The notes under the pieces: model-generated
Told to the model about the DNA's origin: nothing
Databases searched by the model: none
What the model saw: the letters and a program-made list of their open reading frames with translations, nothing else
Assembly (NCBI RefSeq): GCF_018717645.1
Contig: NZ_JAFLHG010000005.1
Coordinates: 62,001 to 126,000 of the forward strand
Direction: 5' to 3'
DNA: 64,000 nucleotides
Origin: Microbacterium flavum
GTDB lineage: Bacteria > Actinomycetota > Actinomycetes > Actinomycetales > Microbacteriaceae
Shown: positions 17,979 through 25,312 of the stretch, in pieces
Position numbering within the stretch: position 1 is the first letter of the stretch
Layout of the letters: every line of letters begins with the position of its first letter
Position numbers and translations under genes: made by a program

Positions 17979-18019
17979 GAGCCCTCTCGGGCTCGTCAGA
18001 CCCCCGCCGTAGTCTGACG
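17979..18019 (+). terminator. Two hairpins after tRNA-Ala
   Basis: GAGCCC-TCTC-GGGCTC (17979-17994) is followed at once by CGTCAGAC-N10-GTCTGACG (17994-18019), an 8-bp stem ending two bases before the next ATG. The first fits termination of the tRNA transcript; the second could instead be an operator or leader structure of the SnoaL-like gene. Confidence 0.45.
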
Positions 18020-18021
18020 GC

Positions 18022-18414
18022 ATGGACACCGCAGATGCCGCACAGACCCTCCGCCGGCTCGCCACGGTCATCGACGCGCACCGCTGGGACGCCATCGCAG
18101 AACTCCTCGCCGAGGACTTCGTCTGCCGGCTCGTGCACACCGGTGAGGAGTTCGACGGACCGTCGTGGATCCGCTTCAACGCCGACTACCCCGGGTTCCA
18201 GTCGATGACCCTCGAAGACCTCGTCGGGGACGGTGAGCGGGCGGCGGCTCGAGCTCACGTCGTCGGGGTCACCGACGGGCGAGAGGAGCACTTCGCGCTC
18301 GCGCAGTTCGCGACGTCGCGCGGTGCACGACTCGTCGAGCTGGTCGAGATCTGGACCGGACTCGACCAGGCGGCACCGGCGGGAACGCGCGCACCGGGAG
18401 TGATCGTCGGCTGA
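18022..18414 (+). CDS. SnoaL-like (NTF2-fold) protein
   Basis: A 130-residue soluble protein with the cone-shaped NTF2/SnoaL pattern: an N-terminal helix with HRWDAIAELLAEDFVCRL, the mid-segment SWIRFNADYPGFQSMTLEDL, and a C-terminal sheet ending in ARLVELVEIWTG. Members range from polyketide cyclases to small-molecule isomerases and scaffold proteins, so no substrate can be named. The ATG is at 18022. It is followed 23 bases later by the NUDIX gene on the same strand and may be cotranscribed. Confidence 0.8.
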   Translation: MDTADAAQTLRRLATVIDAHRWDAIAELLAEDFVCRLVHTGEEFDGPSWIRFNADYPGFQSMTLEDLVGDGERAAARAHVVGVTDGREEHFALAQFATSRGARLVELVEIWTGLDQAAPAGTRAPGVIVG

Positions 18415-18437
18415 GCCCGCCTGGGTAGGGTGAGCAG

Positions 18438-18875
18438 ATGGACCTGCGTGTCGCGGCGTACGCCGTGATCTTCGATGAGCGGCGGGGTGGGTTGCTGCTC
18501 GCACACTGGCACGAGGCACGACGCGGCGCGTGGACGCTGCCGGGGGGCGGGCTGGAGCCCGGCGAGGACCCCGAAGACGCCGTCCGGCGCGAGGTCCAGG
18601 AGGAGACCGGGTATCGAGCTGAGGTGGACGAGCTGCTCGGCATCCATTCACGTGTCATCCCGGCGCGTCAGCGGCTGCGCGGCGACGGGAAGACACCCCT
18701 GCACACCCTGCGCATCGTGTACCGCGCGCACATCGTCGCGGGCGACCTCACCGACGAGCAGGATGGATCGACGGATCGCGCAGCGTGGTTCCCCCGTCCA
18801 CAGGTCGAGACCCTGCACCGGGTCACCCTGGTCGATGTCGCGCTGGAGATGGCCGACCGGCACACCGCTGCGTGA
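18438..18875 (+). CDS. NUDIX hydrolase
   Basis: Pyrophosphohydrolase of 145 residues. The NUDIX box is complete: GGLEPGEDPEDAVRREVQEE followed by TGY (about residues 37-59), with REVQEE supplying the metal ligands. An N-terminal strand AAYAVIFDERRGGLLLAHW and a C-terminal PQVETLHRVTLVDVALEMA region complete the fold. Substrate class (mutagenic nucleotides, NADH, sugar nucleotides) cannot be told from sequence. It ends two bases before the convergent YbaK gene. Confidence 0.93.
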   Translation: MDLRVAAYAVIFDERRGGLLLAHWHEARRGAWTLPGGGLEPGEDPEDAVRREVQEETGYRAEVDELLGIHSRVIPARQRLRGDGKTPLHTLRIVYRAHIVAGDLTDEQDGSTDRAAWFPRPQVETLHRVTLVDVALEMADRHTAA

Positions 18876-18877
18876 GG

Positions 18878-19357
18878 TCAGCGCGGCGACGCCGGCTGGG
18901 AGATGTCGGCGACCGTCGCGCCGTAGGCGTCGATGAGGGCGTCGGCGTCGACGAACAGGCTGTAGCCGTGCGCGCCGGCGCCCATCGCGATCCGCCGACC
19001 GACGATCGAGGCATCCGCGTAGACGGGCCAGTCCGTCGTCGAACCGATCGGGACGATCGTCCCCCGCTCGTAGCCGGTCGCGGCGAGAGCCAGCTCGGGT
19101 TCGGGCAGACGCAGCTTGTTCACGCCGACCAGGGCGCGCAGCTTCGGCCAGGAGATGGCCAGATCACCCGGGATCAGGGCGAACAGGTAGGTGTCATCGG
19201 CGCGCTTGACGACCAGAGTCTTGACGATGTCCTCGGGCCCGAGCCCGAGCAGGGACGCCGCCTCGGCGAGACTGCTCGCCGCCGGCCGCTCGCGGAGCTC
19301 GATGTCGAGCCCGCGGGCGGCCGCAGCGGAGCGGACCCGATCGAGGGGATCAGGCAT
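18878..19357 (-). CDS. YbaK/EbsC-family aminoacyl-tRNA deacylase
   Basis: A 159-residue YbaK-like domain that hydrolyses mischarged tRNAs (for example Cys-tRNA-Pro) in trans. The conserved Lys lies in DIVKTLVVKRADD (about residues 44-56); the SWPKLRALVGVNKLRLPEPE and GYERGTIVPIG segments match the family, as does MGAGAHGYSLFVDADALI near the C-terminus. The ATG at 19355-19357 overlaps the upstream gene's stop by eight bases. Which amino acid it clears is not evident. Confidence 0.88.
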   Translation of the reverse strand: MPDPLDRVRSAAAARGLDIELRERPAASSLAEAASLLGLGPEDIVKTLVVKRADDTYLFALIPGDLAISWPKLRALVGVNKLRLPEPELALAATGYERGTIVPIGSTTDWPVYADASIVGRRIAMGAGAHGYSLFVDADALIDAYGATVADISQPASPR

Positions 19358-19925
19358 CCGGTGCGCGCAGCGGGTCGTCCGCGACCCACAGCTCGTCATC
19401 CGCGCGCAGCGTCTGCCACGCCGCGTAGAGCACGCCGGCCGCGGCGGCGACGCCGAGGAGGATCGCGATGACCCCTCCCGCGCTGACGCCCTTCTTGGCG
19501 GGGGCCGTGTTCACGACGAGGTGCTTGGATGCCTTCTTGCCGTACTTCTCGGCGTTCTTCTGCAGCGTGTGAAGGTCGAGCGACCCGAAACCGCGGCCGG
19601 CGGCGAGATCGCTGCGCTTCTCGTTCGCGGCATCCCACACCGACAGTGCGGAGCCGATGACGGCGCCCGCAGCGGGCACGATGTTCTTGTTGTAGACCTT
19701 CTTCGAGGTCTGCACGCCCTGATTCACGTACGGCGCGGCGTACTTCTCGTACGAGTGCTGCACGGTCGGGACGACCTGCTCGCGGTTGTAGTGGCCGAGC
19801 TGGCGACCGGCTTCACGGGCGACATCACCGGCCTGGCCCAGCAGCACCTGCTGCGACTCCCACAGCGTGCTCGCCTGGTCCTGAAGCTTGCGAAGTTCCT
19901 TCTTGCGCTTACGGCTGAGGCTCAT
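19350..19925 (-). CDS. Hypothetical protein with one C-terminal membrane span
   Basis: A 191-residue protein starting MSLSRKRKKELRKLQDQAS at ATG 19923-19925. It has a basic N-terminus, a long helical middle (LWESQQVLLGQAGDVAREAG, then NREQVVPTVQHSYEKYAAPY), and one membrane span near residues 152-172 (GVIAILLGVAAAAGVLYAAW) followed by an acidic tail. Topology suggests a tail-anchored protein with a coiled or helical cytoplasmic part. Similar proteins occur beside cyclophilin genes in Microbacteriaceae as far as I recall. Function unknown. The stop overlaps the YbaK start. Confidence 0.7.
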   Translation of the reverse strand: MSLSRKRKKELRKLQDQASTLWESQQVLLGQAGDVAREAGRQLGHYNREQVVPTVQHSYEKYAAPYVNQGVQTSKKVYNKNIVPAAGAVIGSALSVWDAANEKRSDLAAGRGFGSLDLHTLQKNAEKYGKKASKHLVVNTAPAKKGVSAGGVIAILLGVAAAAGVLYAAWQTLRADDELWVADDPLRAPDA

Positions 19926-20013
19926 GGGGCCCTCCTGATCCGGGGACGTTTCCCCCCATCTTGCCAGACGCGCTCGGCCGCGGAAGGGCTTGACAGGTGG
20001 GAGAATGACAAGC

Positions 20014-20571
20014 ATGACGATCCACACCGCCGTAGCGACCATCCACACCAACCACGGCGACATCGTCGTCAACCTCTTCGGTGACCACGCGCCTCGGACG
20101 GTGCAGAACTTCACCGGGCTGGCGGACGGCTCGCAGGCCTGGACCGACCCGGCGACCGGCAAGCCGGGTGAGGGTCCGCTGTACAAGGACGTCATCTTCC
20201 ACCGCATCATCCCGAACTTCATGATCCAGGGCGGCGACCCGCTCGGTCAGGGTGTCGGCGGCCCGGGCTACAACTTCAACGACGAGATCAGCCCGGAGCT
20301 GAACTTCAACGAGCCTTACATCCTCGCGATGGCCAACGCGGGTCTGCGCCGCAACGCGATCACCGGCAAGGCCGAGGGCACCAACGGCTCGCAGTTCTTC
20401 ATCACGACCGACCCCACGCCGTGGCTGCAGGGCAAGCACACGATCTTCGGCGAGGTCGCCGATGACGCCTCGCGCGCTGTCGTCGACGAGATCGCCGCCG
20501 TGCGCACCGGCGCGGGCGACCGCCCGATCGAGCCGGTGGTCGTCAGCTCGATCGACGTCGCGACGGTCTGA
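20014..20571 (+). CDS. ppiA: Peptidyl-prolyl cis-trans isomerase (cyclophilin)
   Basis: Cytosolic cyclophilin, 185 residues from ATG 20014 (MTIHTAVATIHTNHGDIVV). An ATG nine bases earlier (20005) is also possible; the GGGAG at 19998-20002 suits either. Catalytic landmarks are FHRIIPNFMIQGGD (the Arg and Phe of the active site), NGSQFFITT, and WLQGKHTIFGEV with the conserved Trp. No signal peptide is present. Its position near gyrA parallels ppiA of mycobacteria. The gene is divergent from the tail-anchored hypothetical gene. Confidence 0.95.
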   Translation: MTIHTAVATIHTNHGDIVVNLFGDHAPRTVQNFTGLADGSQAWTDPATGKPGEGPLYKDVIFHRIIPNFMIQGGDPLGQGVGGPGYNFNDEISPELNFNEPYILAMANAGLRRNAITGKAEGTNGSQFFITTDPTPWLQGKHTIFGEVADDASRAVVDEIAAVRTGAGDRPIEPVVVSSIDVATV

Positions 20572-20575
20572 CGTG

Positions 20576-20600
20576 CGACCCCTCGACAGGCTCGGGGACC
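20576..20600. repeat. Dispersed repeat, copy 1
   Basis: A 25-base element beginning CGACCCCTCGACAGGCTCG just after the cyclophilin gene. Its reverse complement recurs at 31597-31622 inside fhaB with one difference over the shared 25 bases. Such CTCGACA-GCTCGGGGA words are, in my recollection, common intergenic repeats in Microbacteriaceae. Confidence 0.7.
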
Positions 20601-20682
20601 GGATGGTGGCCGGGGACCGGAGTTCGCTCGGGGACCGGATGGTTGCCGAGGACCGGATGGTTGCCGGGGACCGGGCTGCGCG
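20593..20682. repeat. Five 18-bp tandem repeats
   Basis: Five head-to-tail units of 18 bases starting CGGGGACCGGATGGTTGC or variants, at 20593, 20611, 20629, 20647 and 20665. Unit 1 overlaps the end of the dispersed repeat. The array ends 15 bases before the rhomboid gene start and may have grown from the repeat's GGGGACCGG end. Confidence 0.85.
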
Positions 20683-20697
20683 CGGGGGACGCGGAGC

Positions 20698-21567
20698 GTG
20701 ACGGAGACGGGATACCAGGCGAATCCGGATAACTTCTGCTATCGGCACCCCGACCGTCAGAGCTTCGTGCTCTGTCAGCGGTGCCTGCGCACCATCTGCC
20801 CCGAATGCCAGACGCCGCTGCCCGTGGGGGTGATCTGTCCCGAGTGCCTCGCCGAACAGCAGAAGCAGCAGAGTGCGCAGCACAAGGCGACGGTGACTCG
20901 GATGCCGCGTCGCCGCGCATCGGGTCGCGCCGCGACCAGCGGCACACCGGTCGTGACCTACGCGATCATGGGCGTGACGGTGTTCAGCTACCTGCTGGGG
21001 CTCATCCCCGGCGGGTTCGGGAACCTGGTCCAGGTGTGGCTCGCGTTCAACGGGCAACTGGCGTACACCCAGCCCTGGCGCCTGGTCACGGTGACACTCG
21101 TACACGCCAGCATCTGGCACATCGCGCTCAATATGCTGGCGCTGTGGGCGCTCGGCCGCAGCCTGGAGCCCCTCCTGGGGCGCGGCCGCTTCCTCGCGCT
21201 CTACCTGTTGAGCGCCGTCGGCGGGTCGGTGCTCACCGCTCTCCTCGCACCGAATCAGTGGGTCGTGGGTGCCTCGGGCGCCGTCTGGGGTCTGCTCGGC
21301 GCGATGTTCGTGATCGGTCGGCATATCGGCGCGAACGTGACGGCGATCGCGGTGCTCCTCGGGCTCAACCTGCTCATCACATTCCTGCCCGGGTCGGGCA
21401 TCGCGTGGCAGGCGCACATCGGCGGAGGCCTCGTCGGCGCGCTGATCGGCTTCATCTTCGCGCGCACCAGAGCCATCCGTCAGCAGCGGACGCAGTTCTG
21501 GCTTCTCGTCGCCGTGGCCGCCGGGCTCCTCGCCCTCCTGGCGCTCCCGGTGTTCCTGTACCGCTAG
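20698..21567 (+). CDS. Rhomboid family intramembrane serine protease
   Basis: A 289-residue protease that cleaves membrane helices. The N-terminal 50 residues form a zinc-binding module with paired cysteines (CYRHPDRQSFVLCQRCL, then ICPECQTPLPVGVICPECL), resembling a B-box-type finger. Six or seven membrane spans follow from residue 80. The catalytic Ser is in GASGAVWGLLGAM (about residue 193) and the catalytic His in AHIGGGLVGALIGF (about 241). The HASIWHIALNMLALW segment carries the usual His/Asn. The GTG start at 20698 follows the tandem repeat, with GCGGAG close by. Substrates are unknown. Confidence 0.93.
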   Translation: MTETGYQANPDNFCYRHPDRQSFVLCQRCLRTICPECQTPLPVGVICPECLAEQQKQQSAQHKATVTRMPRRRASGRAATSGTPVVTYAIMGVTVFSYLLGLIPGGFGNLVQVWLAFNGQLAYTQPWRLVTVTLVHASIWHIALNMLALWALGRSLEPLLGRGRFLALYLLSAVGGSVLTALLAPNQWVVGASGAVWGLLGAMFVIGRHIGANVTAIAVLLGLNLLITFLPGSGIAWQAHIGGGLVGALIGFIFARTRAIRQQRTQFWLLVAVAAGLLALLALPVFLYR

Positions 21568-21642
21568 TTATCCACAGGTTCATCCACAAATGGGGATGAA
21601 TGACACCGGTGTAATTCACAGCCGTGGACGGGCTGTGGATGG
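21568..21642. promoter_or_regulatory. DnaA-box cluster between rhomboid and crgA genes
   Basis: Directly after the rhomboid stop lie a perfect TTATCCACA (21568-21576), TCATCCACA (21580-21588, one mismatch) and TGTGGATGG (21634-21642, minus orientation, two mismatches). All fall within 75 bases in a short convergent gap. It could titrate DnaA or modulate crgA; function is inferred. Confidence 0.65.
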
Positions 21643-21644
21643 AC

Positions 21645-21884
21645 TCAGCGCCAGCGTGTCGTCATGAGGAACCCGACGAAGGCGATGCCGAATCCGATCA
21701 CCAGATTCCAGCCGCCGATGCCGGGGATGGGCAGCGCCTGCGCGCTGAGGTAGAACACGATCACCCAGAGGAGCCCGAGGATCATGAGGCCCAGCATGAT
21801 GGGCTTGAACCACACCGGGTTGGGGGCGGCGTCGCCCTCCGGGCGCTCGGTGAGCTGCTCGTCATCCTTGCCAGATCGTGCCAT
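21645..21884 (-). CDS. crgA: Cell division protein CrgA
   Basis: Small actinobacterial division protein of 79 residues that recruits or stabilises divisome components (FtsZ, FtsQ, FtsI and CwsA partners in mycobacteria). An acidic cytoplasmic N-terminus (MARSGKDDEQLTERPEGD) precedes PNPVWFKPIMLGLMILGLLW, the CrgA signature leading into span 1. Span 2 is NLVIGFGIAFVGFLMTTRWR; the WR ending is typical. The ATG is at 21882-21884. Its location beside the sortase and kinase cluster matches other Actinobacteria. Confidence 0.96.
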   Translation of the reverse strand: MARSGKDDEQLTERPEGDAAPNPVWFKPIMLGLMILGLLWVIVFYLSAQALPIPGIGGWNLVIGFGIAFVGFLMTTRWR

Positions 21885-21937
21885 GCGGCGATTCTACCTG
21901 CAGGCCGGGCACAGCCGTGCTGTGGGAGAATCCGATC

Positions 21938-22744
21938 ATGGGGGACACCGGGACGAACTCGCGTCGTGAGCTCCGCGCGCGCCGTGCGCGCGGGAGCAGT
22001 CGACCGCGCCGCCGCGCGACCTTCCTCGGCGTCGTCGGGGAGATCCTCATCACCGTCGGTGTGGTGGCCCTTCTCTTCGTCTCCTGGCAGATGTGGATCG
22101 GCGACCGGATCATCGGCGCCGAGAAGCACCGTGAAGCCAGCGCCCTGTCGCAGAGCTGGATGACACCCGCGCCCGCGGCATCCGCGTCACCGACGCCGAC
22201 GCCCGCCGAAGAGGCAGCGGAAGCCACCGTCCCCGTGCAGACACAGCCCGACCACGGGACGCAGTTCGGCGTCATGTTCATCCCGCGCTTCGGGCCTCAG
22301 TGGCAGTTCACCATCGCGGCGGGCACCTCGCGCTCCGACATCCTCGACGCGGGCGAGATCGGCCACTATGCCGACACGGCCATGCCCGGCGGCGTCGGCA
22401 ACACCGTCTACGCCGCGCACCGCTGGACCTCGGGGGCGCCCTTCGACCCCATCGACCAGCTGGTGATCGGCGATGCCATCGTCGTCCAGACGCCCGACGG
22501 CTGGTACACCTATCGGTTCCGCACTCTCGAGTACGTTCAGGACACCCAGGTCGAGGTCCTCCTGCCCGTGCCGCAGCAGGTCGGCGTCGAGGCCAACGGA
22601 CGTTACCTGACGCTCACCTCCTGCGCCCCCAAGCTCAACATGCTCGAGCGGATCATCGCGTACGCGGTCTTCGACAGCTTCACCCCCGCCGCCGCCGGGC
22701 CGCCCGCCTCGCTCGCCGCCCCGACCGTAGGAGCCACGTCCTGA
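21938..22744 (+). CDS. Class E sortase
   Basis: Cysteine transpeptidase anchoring proteins to the cell wall; class E enzymes of high-GC Gram-positives usually prefer LAXTG-type signals. The 268-residue protein has a basic cytoplasmic tail, one membrane span (about residues 31-52, VVGEILITVGVVALLFVSW), an Ala/Pro/Thr linker, and the sortase barrel. The catalytic His is in VYAAHRWTSGAPF, Cys in LTLTSCAPKLNM and Arg in LERIIAYAVFD. The start is ATG 21938; the frame is open 60 bases further upstream, into the crgA promoter. No obvious sortase substrate is encoded in this window. Confidence 0.93.
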   Translation: MGDTGTNSRRELRARRARGSSRPRRRATFLGVVGEILITVGVVALLFVSWQMWIGDRIIGAEKHREASALSQSWMTPAPAASASPTPTPAEEAAEATVPVQTQPDHGTQFGVMFIPRFGPQWQFTIAAGTSRSDILDAGEIGHYADTAMPGGVGNTVYAAHRWTSGAPFDPIDQLVIGDAIVVQTPDGWYTYRFRTLEYVQDTQVEVLLPVPQQVGVEANGRYLTLTSCAPKLNMLERIIAYAVFDSFTPAAAGPPASLAAPTVGATS

Positions 22745-22902
22745 TGTACGCCGCACTCTGGCGCCTGCTCCCCGGCCCGGCCTGGGTCCGCGTGGTGATC
22801 CTCCTCATCCTCGCGGCCGCTGTCCTGTACGGACTGTTCTGGTACGTGTTCCCGTGGGTCTCGCAGCTCATCACCCCCCAGGAGTCCACGATCGGTGGCT
22901 GA
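22744..22902 (+). CDS. Small single-span membrane protein
   Basis: A 52-residue protein beginning MYAALWRLLPGPAWVRVVIL at an ATG that overlaps the sortase stop (TGATG), and ending in an eight-base overlap with the amidotransferase gene. One membrane span covers about residues 15-40, with aromatic residues at its end (LFWYVFPWVSQL). Tight overlaps on both sides argue that it is translated. No known domain; it may be an accessory of the sortase or of the neighbouring division genes. Confidence 0.7.
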   Translation: MYAALWRLLPGPAWVRVVILLILAAAVLYGLFWYVFPWVSQLITPQESTIGG

Positions 22903-23536
22903 CGTCCTCGTCGTCGACAACCACGACAGTTTCGTCCACACCCTCGTCGGATATCTGCGTGAGCTCGGCGCGACCACGCGCCTGATCGAAGCGGATGCCA
23001 TCGGCGACCCGCGCGCGGAGATCGGCGATGCGATCGGTGTCCTCGTCTCCCCGGGCCCGGGTACCCCCGAGGAGGCCGGCGGCTCGATCGAGGTCATCCG
23101 GGTGGCCGCGCGCCAAGGCATCCCCCTCCTCGGCGTCTGTCTCGGCCACCAGGCGCTCGCAGTCGCGTTCGGGGCTCGCGTGTCAGAGGCGCCCGAGCTG
23201 CGGCATGGGATCACGAGTGGCGTGCACCACGACGGCGGAGCGCTGTTCGCGGGCCTCTCCTCCCCCTTCTCCGCGACGCGCTACCACTCGCTCGCTGTGG
23301 AGGAGGTGACTCTCCCGCCCGAACTCACGGTCACGGCTCGGACGTCCGCGGGCGTCGTGATGGGCCTCGCCCACCGCACGCTGCCGCTGCACGGCGTCCA
23401 GTTCCACCCCGAGGCGGTGCTCACAGACGGCGGCTACCGCCTGCTCGGCAATTGGCTCGCGCTGACGGGAGCGCCGCACCTCGCAGGGGCGGCGGCTCGC
23501 GGCGCGACCCTGTCCCCGCACCGCGTCATCAGCTGA
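22895..23536 (+). CDS. TrpG/PabA-type glutamine amidotransferase
   Basis: Class I glutamine amidotransferase of 213 residues that supplies ammonia for anthranilate or aminodeoxychorismate synthesis. The N-terminal VVDNHDSFVHTLVGYL, the oxyanion SPGPGTPEEAG, the nucleophile Cys in LLGVCLGHQAL (about residue 82) and the His-Glu pair in GVQFHPEAVLT (about 172-174) are all present. The start is GTG 22895. Mycobacteria encode the same type of protein beside pknB; since no trpE or pabB is adjacent here, the pathway cannot be assigned. Convergent with pknB, 23 bases apart. Confidence 0.92.
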   Translation: MADVLVVDNHDSFVHTLVGYLRELGATTRLIEADAIGDPRAEIGDAIGVLVSPGPGTPEEAGGSIEVIRVAARQGIPLLGVCLGHQALAVAFGARVSEAPELRHGITSGVHHDGGALFAGLSSPFSATRYHSLAVEEVTLPPELTVTARTSAGVVMGLAHRTLPLHGVQFHPEAVLTDGGYRLLGNWLALTGAPHLAGAAARGATLSPHRVIS

Positions 23537-23559
23537 GGCCGGCGCGGCTCAGGCAGGGC

Positions 23560-25281
23560 TCAGGGCTTCCCGGTGCAGACCGTCAGTTCCACCGTCGAGT
23601 GGATCGGGACGTCGCCGGGTGCGAGCGACTGGCGTGCGACGATCTGATCGCCGCGCGGCGCCGGGCAGCTCGGGTCCTCGACGATGACAGGTGTGAGCTT
23701 GACGTCGTCGGCGCTGAGCGCGCGCTGGGCGGCGTCCGCGGTGTAGCCGACGACATCCACGAGCGTCACGTGGCCGCTCGAGACGACGAGACTGACCGCC
23801 TTCCCCACGGAGACCTGCGCCCCCTCGGTCTCGCCGGCCGAGATCACCGTTCCGGCGCTGAGATCCGGATCGTTGCGCGTCGTCACGGACCCGAGGGAGA
23901 GCTTCGCGGCGCTGAGCGCCGCCGTCGCCTCCTCGGTCGTCATCCCCGCGAGAGCCGGAACGGTCGCCATCTCCTGCCCGGTCGACACGTAGACCTTGAC
24001 GGTCTGACCGGGGGCGACGGTGATACCGGATCCGGGCTCGGTGCGCACGACATTCCCGGCTGCGATCTTGTCGCTGCTCTCCTCGAGGCGGTCGGCCTGG
24101 AGATCCTGTGTGAAGAGGGTCTCGTTCGCGCGATCCCAGGACATGTCGATCACGTCGGGCACGACGCGGGCGTTGTCGGGGATGTTCGTGCCCGGCTTGC
24201 TCGTGAGCACCCAGAACAGCACCGAGATCAGGACCACGGCGAGGACGGTGATACCGGCCCAGATCCACGCGGCCGGAGGCCCTGCCTGCGTGCGCTTCAT
24301 GGTGGTGTCGGTGGAGAGCTGGCGCAGCGACCTGGCTGTCTCGGCGGCGTGCCGCGGGCTGTCGCCGTACAGCTCGCTCGTCAGCGCCCCGACCTGCTTC
24401 TTGCTCGGGACGTGCCCCTCGCTCGTGGCGTCCAGCGCGGCGCGGAATGCCGCGGCGTCCTGGTACCGCTGGAACGGGTCCTTCGCGAGCGCGCGCAGCG
24501 CGACGGCGTCGAGCGAGCGCGGGACGGTCTCGACGAGCTCGGAGGGCGCCACCGGGGTCTCGCTCACGTGCTGGTAGGCGACGGCGACCGGGGTGTCGCC
24601 GCGGAAGGGCGGGCGGCCGGTGAGCAGCTCGTACAGGACGACACCGGTCGAATAGACGTCGGCGCGAGAGTCGACGGGCTCACCCTTGGCCTGCTCGGGC
24701 GAGAAGTACGCGGCGGTGCCGATGATCGCGGTCGTCTCGGCGACCGTCGACGACGAGTCGGAGACGGCCCGGGCGATGCCGAAATCCATCACCTTGACCT
24801 GGCCGGAGTCGGTGACCATCACGTTGCCGGGCTTGATGTCGCGGTGGACGACACCGGCGCGGTGCGAGTACTCCAGCGCCTCGAGGATGCCGTCGGTGTA
24901 GTGCAGCGCCTCGGGGATGGGCACCGGGCCCTCGTCGACGATGTCCTTCAGCAGACGGCCGGAGACGAGCTCCATGACGATGTAGGGCACTGGGTGAGTC
25001 GTGCCGTCGGCATCCGTCGCGAGGTCTTCTCCCGCGTCGAACACGCGGACGATCGTCGGGTGCGACATGCGCGACGCGGACTGCGCCTCGAGCCGGAACC
25101 GGGTGCGGAAGGTGGCGTCGGCGGCGAGCTCGCGCTTGAGGATCTTGATCGCGACGTCACGACCGAGCGTGATGTCCTGACCGCGGTACACGCTGGCCAT
25201 CCCGCCGCGTCCGATCAGCTCATCGACCCGATAGCGGTCGGATAGCACGCGCTGACCCACAGACACCTCTCCCCCTGGCAT
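23560..25281 (-). CDS. pknB: Ser/Thr protein kinase PknB with PASTA repeats
   Basis: Membrane receptor kinase that senses cell-wall fragments and phosphorylates division and wall-synthesis proteins. The 573-residue protein has the kinase domain (about residues 17-280: [29 protein letters not shown], an activation loop with adjacent Thr residues at AETTAIIGT, and SPEQ), a juxtamembrane stretch, one membrane span (about 337-357) and an extracellular part of about 210 residues. That part holds three PASTA repeats, with a disulfide-capable Cys pair in the last. Mycobacterial PknB has four. The start ATG 25279-25281 follows pknA by 31 bases. Confidence 0.97.
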   Translation of the reverse strand: MPGGEVSVGQRVLSDRYRVDELIGRGGMASVYRGQDITLGRDVAIKILKRELAADATFRTRFRLEAQSASRMSHPTIVRVFDAGEDLATDADGTTHPVPYIVMELVSGRLLKDIVDEGPVPIPEALHYTDGILEALEYSHRAGVVHRDIKPGNVMVTDSGQVKVMDFGIARAVSDSSSTVAETTAIIGTAAYFSPEQAKGEPVDSRADVYSTGVVLYELLTGRPPFRGDTPVAVAYQHVSETPVAPSELVETVPRSLDAVALRALAKDPFQRYQDAAAFRAALDATSEGHVPSKKQVGALTSELYGDSPRHAAETARSLRQLSTDTTMKRTQAGPPAAWIWAGITVLAVVLISVLFWVLTSKPGTNIPDNARVVPDVIDMSWDRANETLFTQDLQADRLEESSDKIAAGNVVRTEPGSGITVAPGQTVKVYVSTGQEMATVPALAGMTTEEATAALSAAKLSLGSVTTRNDPDLSAGTVISAGETEGAQVSVGKAVSLVVSSGHVTLVDVVGYTADAAQRALSADDVKLTPVIVEDPSCPAPRGDQIVARQSLAPGDVPIHSTVELTVCTGKP

Positions 25282-25312
25282 GACTCTGCCGCCAGCCTAA
25301 CCGACGGGCCTG

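Noticed and set aside
20593..20682. Possible CRISPR array
   Set aside because: Units are 18 bp head to tail with no spacers; this is a simple tandem repeat. No cas gene is present.
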